From the IMG/VR virus record IMGVR_UViG_3300037189_003484, positions 1 through 23,381 of that record: a stretch of 23,381 bases of DNA. One strand, given 5' to 3'. A program made the translations under genes and the position numbers. The DNA is from a virus. The notes under the pieces were generated by a model, which saw nothing but the letters and a program-made list of their open reading frames with translations, did no database searches and was not told the DNA's origin. Positions 1 to 8,677 of this stretch are shown piece after piece. Each line of letters starts with the position of its first letter. Position 1 is the stretch's first letter.

Positions 1-2990
1 TAACTTCTAAACTTACGCATGATTTCAGTAGATGTTTGTACTGGGCTAGTAGCAAAGCGTTGCAGTGTAGTAGGTGGTTTAGGTGCACGAGGCGGCTTAG
101 TACCTGTTTGATTTAATAAGGCATCATCAGCTTGAGTTTGTCTTGGTTGAGCAAAGGTTCTATTCATCCCAAAACCGCGTTCAGGCTTCTCGGTAAACAT
201 TTCATGGGAACCAGCAATTGCATCAGATAGCATGCTGTTGCTAACGCCTTCTAACCCAAGCATACCTTTAACTGCTTGTACAAAGTCTGTCCATAGTGAT
301 GCATACTTGCCTTTATGCACAGACGGTTGTGACGCTAAGAACTTTTGAAACTTTTCATTGGTATAAACTTCAGCAATAAACTCTCTGATATTTTTAAAAG
401 CATTATGTTTTTCTGTAACAACACCCATGCCGGTATTCTTTTTTGCGGCTTCTAATGCTTTATCAAATACTTCGGCTAATAGTTTTCCTGATTCTGTTTT
501 ACCTCTATATTTTTCAGTAAATGGCTCAAAATCACCTATATTTTGTAGATGTTTACCCACAGAATGAACTGTAGCTGCATGAACTCCTTCATGAAGTAAT
601 GTCCCAATAGGATCAAGTGCATCCCTACGCATTTCTATTTTATTATTTAACCCTCTATAAATACCTTCAACACCACGCAATAGAACAGGGTCTTTTAATT
701 GATACCCAGCTTTATTTACTGAGTTGATAGTCTTAAGTTTATCAATAAGTATTTGCTGGTCATTAGTTAAATATTCTGCGTAACTGTCTTGCATATGCGA
801 TAACGTTTCACCAAACGTTTTATGGTTTTCTGTTTCATCTGCAAGTTTAGTAACTCCAGGAGCTACACGTTCTAGCTCAGGCACAGGACGTTCTGAAACA
901 TCTTCTTTAGGGCCATATACCTTGTCCACGAAGTTCTCGACGTCTTGATTATTATCAACAGGCTCCGCACTAAGTTCACGAAGTTCACCTTGTGTAGTCT
1001 GTCCCTTAGCGCCACGTTGTGCTTTTAGTTCATCAATGTTCTGTTGGGCTAGCGCAAGTGTATCTTCGTTCACATCGAACGCTGTGAGGTCATCGACTAA
1101 GGGATGGTCAGGGTCAAGCGCACGTAACTCTTTAGCTAATGCACGACCTTGTTTCTCGATAGGGAGCGGCTCTTCAACTACAGGCGCTTCTTCAACAACT
1201 GGCGCTTCTTCAACAACTGGTGCTTCCTCTAGTGGAGTTGTGACTGGCTCTGCTCCTCCAGCAGGTTGTCCAACATCAGCTCCAGCAGTACCCAGTGTTC
1301 CAGCGATATCTTGCGGAGCTCCTTCGGTAGTATCTCCTCCTCGCTCATCAAGTGCTTGAACGCTATCTCTATCTGTTGTTGGCTCAGTGGTAACGGGTTG
1401 GGTATCGACATTTGGTGTCTCCTGTAGATTTAGACCTTGAATGAAATCTCCGACAGCAGTTTCATTAATCTTGCCAGTATGGTTGTCTAAAGTTTCGTCT
1501 AAGAACGCAAGGCCTTCAGGTGTAGACGCATCAACACCCAATAGTTCTTTGTATGCATTGGAACGTTTGTTAAGGCCTAACGAAGTTAACGTAGTTTCAT
1601 CTAGTACACCTGGTTTAACTGCAGGTGCTTCTTCTACCGCTGCCGCTTCAGTAGGCGGTGCTTCTTCTACCGCTACTTCTTCTACAACAGGTGCAGTCTT
1701 AACTTTTCGGCCACGTTTAACTGGTGGTGCTTCTTCGGCTACAATCGGAGCTGTTTCGGCTACAACTGGTGCTTGTGCAGCTGCTTCTGCCTCTGCAGCA
1801 GCTTTCTCTTCTGCAAGAGCTTGTGCTTCACGTTGTTTACGAAGTTCATCACCTTTAGCTTCGAGCTTACTCCATGACTCATTTAATTTTGTTTCACGGG
1901 TTGGACGTTCTTTTACTGGCTTAGCTTCGTTAACTTCGTTGACTGTGTTATCGATACTTCTTAATTCTTGGTATTTATTGTATGAGCCTGACGCAGTACC
2001 TGATATACCACCAATACCTGTACCGACAGCGAGCCCACTCCAACCAGCATCCCAAATCTCACGTTTAGCTTCTTCGGTATCTGTTGGAAGTCCTGCTTGA
2101 TGTATCTCAGCCCATTGCTCAAGCATCTCGGTTGGCATTTCTGAAACACCGATAGCAGCACGTTTAGTTGCTTCTTTAGCCCCTGCTTTTACAGTCTCTT
2201 TAATTACTTGACCTGTAGTGCGTTTAGCTAGCTCTTCAACCACAGCATCTGCCACTGCTTTTTTACCAAACTTACCAACACCAAACGTAAGTCTATCTAC
2301 AGCAAAACCAATTGGCGCAGTTGCAGCAGCCCAGTTTCTAGCGGATTCAGGGTCTAACTCTTCAGGTGCCTGTTTAGCTAACGCTTGGCGTTCCATAAAG
2401 TGACCGTATTGTTGATAGCCATATGTACCAATACCAGCTAATGCGCCTACTACAGCACCAGCTATTGGTGCGGCTGGAGCAAAAGGAGTGAACGCAACAC
2501 CAGCGGTAGTGAGAGCGCCTGCTGCATACCCCGCTATCAAGGACTCAGCCATTTCAGGGCCAGATTTTAAGATTTGCTCTACAACAAAAGAAGGTACCTG
2601 CATTGCTGCTGGTAAGTATCCTTTTTCATGGGCAATACGTTGGATATCAGATGGAGATAGTGTAGGTGCTTGAGGTTTAGCTGCATTGGTTTTGATGGCT
2701 TCCATTTTAGCTGCAGCTTCAGGAAGCTTACCTGCATCTTTAAGACGTGCTAGTTCACGACCTTCAGAAGCTTCACCAAACGATTGAATACCTTGCTTTA
2801 ATGAACCTAAAGCTCGTTGACCAAAAGAAGTATCTTCTGGTTTAACTGGTGGTTGCAAAACAGGTTGAGGTTCTACAGGTTGTGCAGCTAATTCAGAACG
2901 GATATAGTCAGCTAACTGCTGAGCGTCTTCTTTGTTACCAGCAGCATCCGCTTGCTTTAACGCATCGTATAACCTGTCGAGATTGGCCAT
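1..2990 (-). CDS. Large polyvalent ejection-type protein with HExxH metallopeptidase motif (3' end outside window)
   Basis: An open frame of 996 codons runs from ATG at 2990 to the window edge without a stop, so the C-terminus is missing. In order: a helical N-terminus (1-35); a Pro/Gln linker; a long Ala/Gly hydrophobic segment (about 151-192) able to enter a membrane; a second Gly-rich segment (about 315-335); a charged Ala/Glu/Lys coiled coil (about 371-410); Glu-Ala-Pro-Val linkers; and a domain with HEGVH at 800-804. Downstream, an EFIAE stretch (E870, E874) could give the third zinc ligand, as in gluzincin-type peptidases. The start overlaps the upstream stop as TAATG. It is the last and largest of the ejection-type genes, the position of T7 gp16, so I infer that it enters the cell with the DNA. 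Phage polyvalent proteins are known to carry such zincin domains. The HExxH motif is seen; activity and delivery are inferred. Confidence 0.8.
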   Translation of the reverse strand, partial: MANLDRLYDALKQADAAGNKEDAQQLADYIRSELAAQPVEPQPVLQPPVKPEDTSFGQRALGSLKQGIQSFGEASEGRELARLKDAGKLPEAAAKMEAIKTNAAKPQAPTLSPSDIQRIAHEKGYLPAAMQVPSFVVEQILKSGPEMAESLIAGYAAGALTTAGVAFTPFAPAAPIAGAVVGALAGIGTYGYQQYGHFMERQALAKQAPEELDPESARNWAAATAPIGFAVDRLTFGVGKFGKKAVADAVVEELAKRTTGQVIKETVKAGAKEATKRAAIGVSEMPTEMLEQWAEIHQAGLPTDTEEAKREIWDAGWSGLAVGTGIGGISGTASGSYNKYQELRSIDNTVNEVNEAKPVKERPTRETKLNESWSKLEAKGDELRKQREAQALAEEKAAAEAEAAAQAPVVAETAPIVAEEAPPVKRGRKVKTAPVVEEVAVEEAPPTEAAAVEEAPAVKPGVLDETTLTSLGLNKRSNAYKELLGVDASTPEGLAFLDETLDNHTGKINETAVGDFIQGLNLQETPNVDTQPVTTEPTTDRDSVQALDERGGDTTEGAPQDIAGTLGTAGADVGQPAGGAEPVTTPLEEAPVVEEAPVVEEAPVVEEPLPIEKQGRALAKELRALDPDHPLVDDLTAFDVNEDTLALAQQNIDELKAQRGAKGQTTQGELRELSAEPVDNNQDVENFVDKVYGPKEDVSERPVPELERVAPGVTKLADETENHKTFGETLSHMQDSYAEYLTNDQQILIDKLKTINSVNKAGYQLKDPVLLRGVEGIYRGLNNKIEMRRDALDPIGTLLHEGVHAATVHSVGKHLQNIGDFEPFTEKYRGKTESGKLLAEVFDKALEAAKKNTGMGVVTEKHNAFKNIREFIAEVYTNEKFQKFLASQPSVHKGKYASLWTDFVQAVKGMLGLEGVSNSMLSDAIAGSHEMFTEKPERGFGMNRTFAQPRQTQADDALLNQTGTKPPRAPKPPTTLQRFATSPVQTSTEIMRKFRS
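1165..1229 (-). repeat. 18-bp in-frame tandem repeat encoding Glu-Glu-Ala-Pro-Val-Val units
   Basis: Two identical 18-bp units lie at 1183-1200 and 1201-1218, flanked by diverged copies. They encode EEAPVV repeats that form an acidic, Pro-rich linker in the large ejection-type protein, upstream of the metallopeptidase region. A similar imperfect pair (ggtgcttcttctaccgct) lies at 1624-1641 and 1657-1674. Confidence 0.8.
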
Positions 2991-4405
2991 TAGTCGTCAT
3001 TTTCATTTTCATCTACTGCAGTAGAAATATTTTTAGAAGCAGGATATTTATCAAGTATTGATTTTATCTTAGGATTAAGTTTTGTGCCAGTGATAGTTGC
3101 AGCAGATGGCGTAACTATATTATTTTTATAGTTAGCCCCTGCATCTACTTTAGGCAGTACTACCTTAGATCCTGGAGCAGTTTTAGCTATTTCACCTTTG
3201 TAAATATAATCCTCAGCTTGTTTGATATAACCACTTAAAATTTCTTGATACTTATCAGGATTAGATTCAAAGTATGTTGTATACTGCCCTGCTGGATATT
3301 GCACAGCCATAAGTTCTTTAGCAGCATTTAGCACTTTAGCGTTTACTTTTGCTAAGTCTAAAGCACCTGTACCTTTAGCTTTAGCTTTTGCAGCTGCCGT
3401 AGTAGTATCATATGTAGCTGCTGCTTTAGCACCTTCACCAAGCAATGCATTTTTATCAGCCACGTTTTTGAATTTAATCTCTTGAGATTGTTTAAGTAAA
3501 CCATCACGACGTGAACGTTCTGAATTATACATTGTTTGATCACCAGACAATTCTGCTTGTCGCATAGCTTGATCAGCACGACCAATTTCAAAGCCCATAT
3601 TGCGAATGTCTTTAGCTGTAGCTCTGTATTCTTTTTCCCCAGCCGCTTTAGTTGATAAGTAGTTTGTTGCTGCATCTTTAGCACCTGGACCAAAGTACTG
3701 TGAGGTATTACCTAAAAATCCAGCAGCCGCAGCTAATCCTGCTTCTGCACCAAGACGTGATCTGAATGCTTCATTTTCTTCTTTGTCTTTATCTAGTTCA
3801 GCACGTTGTTCTGCAGCGATATTTTTTATACCGTATGAACCACGAAGTTTAGCCTGTTCATCACGGATTTGTTCGATACTTTTATATGGATTTAATTCTA
3901 ATTGTTTTTGTATTTCAGCATCTTCATAAAGAGTTAGGTCCTTAGGGTTAAAATACTTCCCAACTGGATTTTTAAGATATGCTCCAGCAGCAAACCCAGG
4001 AACATCGCCACCTTCATCAAATGCAATAATCCCACCGCCAGCGTAGCTAGCTTCATTAAACATATCACCTACTGGTAATTCCATTAACCCACCTTCCGCT
4101 GCTTGGACTGGTGGTTGTTGTGGCATAGGCATTTGCGGTGCTTGTTGTGGCATAGGCATTTGCGGTTGTTGTAACTGCGCTATACCTTGTGGTGCCATTT
4201 GTTGTTGAGGCGCAAAAGTCTTTTCCAACACTGTAGGTTGTTGACCTGGATTACCTTGAGGTTTGCTTAAGCGGTCAATACGCATCCCTGCTAATAGAGC
4301 AATGTCATGAGGTAGTTGGCCTTGTTGTACCATTTGAGCCAATAGCTGTTTATTGCCGTTAACCGACTTAACTAGGGTACCTACTTGATCTAAATTTGGA
4401 TTCAT
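2990..4405 (-). CDS. Putative ejection/internal virion protein (471 aa)
   Basis: Function is inferred from position: it sits between two other large ejection-type genes. The N-terminus (about 1-50) is helical and contains LPHDIALLAGMRIDR. A Pro/Gln/Met-rich low-complexity segment (about 60-105) follows, then the motif YAGGGIIAFDEGG (about 121-133). The rest is Ala/Lys/Glu-rich and mostly helical, with likely coiled coil, and the tail is very acidic (DENENDD). No enzyme motif is visible. GGATAATATT-like purine-rich sequence just before the ATG at 4405 gives a ribosome site (GGAATAAT), 7 bases after the upstream stop. The stop overlaps the next start as TAATG. The AGGG motif and Pro/Gln block are shared with the 552-residue protein nearby. 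Existence of the gene is secure; its role is an inference. Confidence 0.85.
   Translation of the reverse strand: MNPNLDQVGTLVKSVNGNKQLLAQMVQQGQLPHDIALLAGMRIDRLSKPQGNPGQQPTVLEKTFAPQQQMAPQGIAQLQQPQMPMPQQAPQMPMPQQPPVQAAEGGLMELPVGDMFNEASYAGGGIIAFDEGGDVPGFAAGAYLKNPVGKYFNPKDLTLYEDAEIQKQLELNPYKSIEQIRDEQAKLRGSYGIKNIAAEQRAELDKDKEENEAFRSRLGAEAGLAAAAGFLGNTSQYFGPGAKDAATNYLSTKAAGEKEYRATAKDIRNMGFEIGRADQAMRQAELSGDQTMYNSERSRRDGLLKQSQEIKFKNVADKNALLGEGAKAAATYDTTTAAAKAKAKGTGALDLAKVNAKVLNAAKELMAVQYPAGQYTTYFESNPDKYQEILSGYIKQAEDYIYKGEIAKTAPGSKVVLPKVDAGANYKNNIVTPSAATITGTKLNPKIKSILDKYPASKNISTAVDENENDD
4116..4166 (-). repeat. 27-bp-period repeat in Pro/Gln/Met-rich segment
   Basis: Two identical 24-bp blocks at 4116-4139 and 4143-4166 are separated by 3 bases, giving a 27-bp period. 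They encode repeated PQMPMPQQ units in the 471-residue ejection-type protein. Confidence 0.85.
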
Positions 4406-4412
4406 ATTATTC

Positions 4413-5867
4413 CTAGCTACCTAAAAGTTTGCCTAAGCTTAATGCGCCAAGCCCAGCACCTGCAATTTGTGATGCCATGTTTGGTGGGGCGGCATATGAT
4501 TGTTGTGTTGATGCCAACTGCACTGGAAGACCACGCAAGATGTTGCTGTAGAAGCCCAATTGCTCTTGTGGGTAATCGCGTTGACGTAAGAAGTCTTGGT
4601 ACGCTGTGTCCATTTGAGTTTGTGAAAGTGCTTGGTTTTGAGCGGCTGATGCTTGTTGAGCATTAAGACGTTGTAGGTCTGCTGCTTGCTGTGTAGTACC
4701 GAGTGAACCTAACCCTGAAGCAGAACCAAGTACGTTTTGCATACCTGTGCCATACAATTGCTGCCCTAGATTAGCAGCAAATTGTTGACCTTGCTGCGTC
4801 ATTTGCTGCCCTTGCATGTTTGTTGATTGGTTAGCTAAGGCTGCTTTCAGTGCTTGGTCTGCACCAAGACCTTGTGTTTGAAGCTGTGATGCTAGGTTTT
4901 GCACTCGTGCTTGTTGCTCATTAGTCAGATTGGCTAATGCCATCTGTGTGCCAGTTTGTGTGCCTAGCTGTTGTACGCCTAATTGAGCTTGTAAGTTTTG
5001 TTGACGTGCATTTTGCTCAGCTTGTTGATTAGCTAACATAGCCTGTAACCCAGCCCCTTGATTAGCTTGTTGGGCTTGAAGACTACGTGCTTGGTCCGCT
5101 TGAAACTGTGCCTGAGCATTAGTATATGCTTCAGCCGCACCTCTGTTTTGAATATCGCCGATTTGCTGATTTAAACCACGGCGTTGTTCTGCTTGCAACA
5201 AGGCTTGACGAGCACCGCCAAAAGTACCTCGACCAATAGAACCTAAAGCTCCTTGCTGTCTAGCTATATCACCTTGAAGACGAGCTTCACGTAATGCTGT
5301 GTTAGTTACGTTTTGAAGGTATGGGTTAGAATAATAGTCAGCGGCGCCTTGACCAAATCTTTCAGTACCTACGTTTTGTGCAGATACATTTTGAGGCCCT
5401 GCCATTTGATACGTTGTTAGATTAGGGTTATAACTTGATTGTGCACCTGACATGCCATACTGGTTTAAACTAGGAGCATATACTGATGGCGCGTTAATAG
5501 TACCTGGACGATAGCTTAAAGCTTGATTTAAACCTTGATTAGCAGCATTCATCCCCATACCACCAGCCAAATTAAAGCCCTGAGTAGCTTGATTAAATTG
5601 ACCAGGCTCACGCATTGTAGCAAACTGAGCTTGAATTTGTTGCTGTTCAGGTGTAAACCCTGCAATACGCTGACCGCCGTATGGAGTATATGTTTGGTAT
5701 GATTGTGCTTGTGTACGGTTTAATAGGTTCTCAAAATATGGACGTGCATATTCAGGTAAGTTAGTTTGCGTTACCGTTTGATTGGTTGGTGCTGGTGGAC
5801 TATCTCCTTTACCGTTATACCCTGGGTGCTTTAGAACACCAACATTAAATTTACTATTACCAAACAT
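4413..5867 (-). CDS. Gln/Ala/Asn-rich ejection-type virion protein (484 aa)
   Basis: This is a long Gln-rich protein with a structured N-terminal stretch containing LPEYARPYFENLLNRT (about 38-53). The centre (about 190-430) is helical and full of Gln, Ala and Asn, with heptad-like spacing that suggests coiled coil. Near the C-terminus are FLRQRDYPQEQLGFYSN and a final Gly/Ala/Leu-rich hydrophobic tail. Proteins with this layout are familiar to me from uncultured tailed phages, usually next to the nozzle and other internal virion proteins. I infer a role in forming the DNA-ejection conduit, like T7 gp14-gp16; no catalytic motif is seen. The ATG at 5867 follows the upstream stop by 2 bases, which suggests coupled translation. 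Confidence 0.85.
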   Translation of the reverse strand: MFGNSKFNVGVLKHPGYNGKGDSPPAPTNQTVTQTNLPEYARPYFENLLNRTQAQSYQTYTPYGGQRIAGFTPEQQQIQAQFATMREPGQFNQATQGFNLAGGMGMNAANQGLNQALSYRPGTINAPSVYAPSLNQYGMSGAQSSYNPNLTTYQMAGPQNVSAQNVGTERFGQGAADYYSNPYLQNVTNTALREARLQGDIARQQGALGSIGRGTFGGARQALLQAEQRRGLNQQIGDIQNRGAAEAYTNAQAQFQADQARSLQAQQANQGAGLQAMLANQQAEQNARQQNLQAQLGVQQLGTQTGTQMALANLTNEQQARVQNLASQLQTQGLGADQALKAALANQSTNMQGQQMTQQGQQFAANLGQQLYGTGMQNVLGSASGLGSLGTTQQAADLQRLNAQQASAAQNQALSQTQMDTAYQDFLRQRDYPQEQLGFYSNILRGLPVQLASTQQSYAAPPNMASQIAGAGLGALSLGKLLGS

Positions 5868-5869
5868 AA

Positions 5870-6289
5870 TTAATTCTCCACAGGCAATTCATAAAACATG
5901 AATCGCGATTTAAACCCATCATTCTGGAATACTTTACTCCAACCTTCACGTCCGTAAGATTCAATTACGTCGCATCCATTTTCTTTTGCGAAGCGTTGAA
6001 GTAACTCCAACATGCTCGGTTTCCATTCTTTAAGGTCAACACCACCAGTAAAATGCATAACTAGCGAACGTAATCTAGGGTAGACAAGTATCTCTGTTAC
6101 TACTGCACCTTTTATAAAGTTATCATCATCAAACGCAACCCATAATTGTTGTGGTTTTGTCTTAACTCCTACTTTAATATCGTCTACGTTAAATCTGCCG
6201 TATGTATACTTTGCGGCACCTTCCATATACTCTTCAATTTGAGGCCATACATCTTCTAAATAATCTAAAGGTACTAGTGATACTTGCAT
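5870..6289 (-). CDS. GNAT-like small virion/morphogenesis protein (T7 gp13-like position)
   Basis: The 139-residue protein has a GNAT-like pattern: an N-terminal helix, strands around 48-80 (LWVAF, then a strand pair through GAVVTEILV and SLVMHF), a helix at about 88-104, and a final VIESYGREGWSKVFQNDGF strand-helix typical of the acetyltransferase C-terminus. The classical acetyl-CoA loop (Q/RxxGxG/A) is not clear, so catalysis is doubtful. T7 gp13, of about the same length and also GNAT-like, lies between the nozzle gene and the internal virion genes, as this gene does. I infer a helper role in assembling ejection proteins. A strong ribosome site (GAGGGG) precedes the ATG at 6289. A true acetyltransferase is the main alternative. 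Confidence 0.75.
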   Translation of the reverse strand: MQVSLVPLDYLEDVWPQIEEYMEGAAKYTYGRFNVDDIKVGVKTKPQQLWVAFDDDNFIKGAVVTEILVYPRLRSLVMHFTGGVDLKEWKPSMLELLQRFAKENGCDVIESYGREGWSKVFQNDGFKSRFMFYELPVEN

Positions 6290-6300
6290 TGTTTTCCCCT

Positions 6301-7959
6301 CTATGCAGGTACAAAATTATTTGGATTAATTTTTCTACCTTGTTTTTTAGTACCTGTACGAGCGCTACGTACTTTATCCATCATTTTATATAAATGTTTA
6401 GCGCCAGCTTTTGTTGAGCCGTTACCTAAATGACTTACTACATCAGCTGGGATTACAAACTCACCATCTGCCAAACGAGCAGGTTGTTTAGAGCCAATTG
6501 TAGCAGGGATAGAGTCACTCATGCCATCACCAGCGCCATCTAAATATCCGCCAGGTAACGTCTTGCCACCTTTAGCTAAGCTATGGATACCACCACCCAT
6601 TGCTTTTGATACTACTCTACCCATTGGGTCTGTAATTGCATTTTGTAGCATTGTTTGTAATGGGTCTGGTGTTGGCGCTTGAGGTGCAGCTTGTTGTGGC
6701 ATTTGTGGTTGTTGTGGCATTTGTGGTTGTTGTGGCATTGGTGCCTGCCCTGCCTGAGGTGCACCCATTGGCATACTGCTTGGTAGTTGTGCTATTCCTC
6801 CTGGAGCTGCACCCATTTGAGGAATACTAGGAATTTGACCACCAGCATCAAAAGCAATCATACCGCCACCAGCAAAACCTGATGCTCCGTTTCGTGCTAG
6901 TTGTTGTAGTCTTCCCAAACCATATCCCTCTTGCGAAATAGCAGGGCCCTGTGTATTGTCTTGCGGTTCATATACTTCAGTCATACCGCCACCAGCATAA
7001 CCTGGAGCCTTGTTAAACCCTGGATAAGGGTTTGTATCACCAAAATATGAATACTCTGGAGACCCTGCCGCACGTAGAGCTGCTTGTTCTTCTGGTGTTG
7101 GAGTACGTGGTTTGCGGTCTTGTGCTGAATACGGACCTTCATACTTCATCTTGTAGCTGTCATCTTCAGGGATTTTATATTGAGGAGGTTTAATAGCCAT
7201 TAATGGTGATGCTACTGTTAACGCATCTTGCCAACCAATATCACCTGATTTCCAATACTTCATAGGGTCTGAGAATACTTCTTTAGCCCCAGTACCAATA
7301 TCACCAAATGAGTAAGGAGAAGCATTACCTAGTAAGTTTGTAGATTTTACTCCAGTTCCATATAACTTAGATAATCCCATAGACTGTTCAAAAGCCGCAG
7401 CTCCTGGGATTGCATTTGTAGCTGCTGTTGTACCAATAGTACCTATAGGCGCATTAGTAGCTAAATTAAATGAATTTGCCATGCCAACTGGCGCCCCTGC
7501 TACAGCCCCTGTCCCTACAGCCCCTGCTGTGCTAGCAGCTGGGTTTAGTCCTACTGTAGATACTTGTGGAACTGCCGCGGTTTTACCAATAGTACCTAAA
7601 CTTTTACCTAAACTTGATCCACCATAGCCACCAAGACCTGCGGTTAATCCTGACATTAAGTCACCGCCTGATAGAGCAAAACCTGCTAGACCTGTAGCAA
7701 AACCAGCACCCAATGCTGACATACCTAAACCAGCTGGGCCCAACAACATACCTAAACCGATAGGGGCAACTGCACCTAAGATATCATCAAAGAACCCTGC
7801 TTCTGGAAGTCCGGTATGTGGATTAATTGTTAGCGAGCCACCATGTGCCATAGCTAAGTTTTGTAAGCCCGCTACCTCTTTAGGGGTGACGTGCATAAGC
7901 ATCGTGTCTTTACCACGACCTAAACTTGCTAAGCCTTCTGCTAGTTGCTGAGTTGCCAT
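6301..7959 (-). CDS. Ejection-type virion protein with conserved N- and C-terminal phage domains (552 aa)
   Basis: The N-terminus has GRGKDTMLMHVTPKEV and then NPHTGLPEAG, a stretch I recognise from internal virion proteins of many uncultured phages. A long Gly/Ala/Leu hydrophobic region follows (about 57-112), suited to membrane insertion. The centre carries GYAGGGM and GFAGGGMIAFDAGG motifs and a Pro/Gln/Met block. The last 100 residues (453-552) form a conserved module with LADGEFVIPADVVSHLGNG and a basic tail. No active site is visible. AAGGAT upstream of the ATG at 7959 serves as ribosome site; the 40-base gap before it is the largest in this half of the window. I infer that it leaves the capsid early in infection and helps build the trans-envelope channel. 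Confidence 0.85.
   Translation of the reverse strand: MATQQLAEGLASLGRGKDTMLMHVTPKEVAGLQNLAMAHGGSLTINPHTGLPEAGFFDDILGAVAPIGLGMLLGPAGLGMSALGAGFATGLAGFALSGGDLMSGLTAGLGGYGGSSLGKSLGTIGKTAAVPQVSTVGLNPAASTAGAVGTGAVAGAPVGMANSFNLATNAPIGTIGTTAATNAIPGAAAFEQSMGLSKLYGTGVKSTNLLGNASPYSFGDIGTGAKEVFSDPMKYWKSGDIGWQDALTVASPLMAIKPPQYKIPEDDSYKMKYEGPYSAQDRKPRTPTPEEQAALRAAGSPEYSYFGDTNPYPGFNKAPGYAGGGMTEVYEPQDNTQGPAISQEGYGLGRLQQLARNGASGFAGGGMIAFDAGGQIPSIPQMGAAPGGIAQLPSSMPMGAPQAGQAPMPQQPQMPQQPQMPQQAAPQAPTPDPLQTMLQNAITDPMGRVVSKAMGGGIHSLAKGGKTLPGGYLDGAGDGMSDSIPATIGSKQPARLADGEFVIPADVVSHLGNGSTKAGAKHLYKMMDKVRSARTGTKKQGRKINPNNFVPA
6692..6738 (-). repeat. 18-bp tandem repeat, about 2.6 copies
   Basis: The unit tgttgtggcatttgtggt occurs at 6692-6709 and 6710-6727, with an 11-base partial copy at 6728-6738. 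It is in frame and encodes PQQPQM units in the 552-residue protein. Confidence 0.9.
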
Positions 7960-7999
7960 ATAAAATCCTTACTAATTTGTTTGAATAATACCATATTTA

Positions 8000-8677
8000 T
8001 TATGCAGATACATAGCTAATTGCTAATGCTGCAGAGGCTCCAGTTGGTTCTGGGCCAATACCACCAGCAGGGGTTGGGGTGATAGACACATCAGTACTAG
8101 ATGTAGTCCACATAATTTGCCAAGAGTCCCCGTTTTCTTCGTCCACCATAATGGTGCAGTTTGCTGCTGTGATAGCTCCACTACCTAAAACTGTGTAGTA
8201 CCTAGTCGTTCCTGGAAATTCAATAACTCCATAGTTAACGCTATTTAATCTAAACCACACGGCAACTGTTGCTGGGCCGGCTGTAGATTTAATAAAGTTA
8301 ATAGTATAGGCAAAGTTGTAATAATGTGAATTAGGGATGACAATTTTAGATGCGTCTGTCGGGTCTAGATACGGCAATGAATCATTAGGTGCAGCATAGT
8401 AACTTGGTAAGTATGGGCTATTAAATGTAATTGGATATGCCGTTGCTGGAGCTGCCGCTGTTTGTACTGTTGTATCAAGCACTGCAAGAAATGGGAAGTT
8501 AAAAAATTGCCCGATATCAGGTGTAATAACGTACTTACATAGTACATCAATTTGGTTAAAGTATAAACGTAATGCGTTAGTTAGAGTGTTCCCGTACTCT
8601 GGAGAATAATCTATAGGTGGGATTGGAAGATTAGGTGCTTTCGGAGGTTTAATGTTAGCAATATTAAAATTAGCCAC
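8000..8677 (-). CDS. Conserved phage virion protein downstream of nozzle (225 aa)
   Basis: A protein of unknown function. It opens with a Pro-rich stretch (PPKAPNLPIPPIDYSPEYGN), then a helix (LTNALRLYFNQIDVLCKYV), and is otherwise mostly beta-like with many Tyr, Thr and Pro residues. This looks like a structural protein, perhaps a small tail or nozzle-associated part. I chose the GTG start at 8677 because GGAGG lies 9 bases upstream (8687-8691). An in-frame ATG at 8698 has no ribosome site and would overlap the nozzle gene by 29 bases; it would give 232 residues. With GTG the overlap is 8 bases. It lies between the nozzle and the ejection genes. Confidence 0.75.
   Translation of the reverse strand: MANFNIANIKPPKAPNLPIPPIDYSPEYGNTLTNALRLYFNQIDVLCKYVITPDIGQFFNFPFLAVLDTTVQTAAAPATAYPITFNSPYLPSYYAAPNDSLPYLDPTDASKIVIPNSHYYNFAYTINFIKSTAGPATVAVWFRLNSVNYGVIEFPGTTRYYTVLGSGAITAANCTIMVDEENGDSWQIMWTTSSTDVSITPTPAGGIGPEPTGASAALAISYVSA

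Noticed and set aside
1165-1229. Short DNA repeats considered as a CRISPR array
   Set aside because: Units are contiguous, 18 bp, in frame and lack spacers; they encode a protein linker.
1441-2100. Plus-strand open frame of 219 codons
   Set aside because: It is antisense to the continuous large ejection-type frame, is Ser/Ala/Thr-rich low complexity, and mirrors the Glu-Ala-Pro-coded linkers on the other strand.
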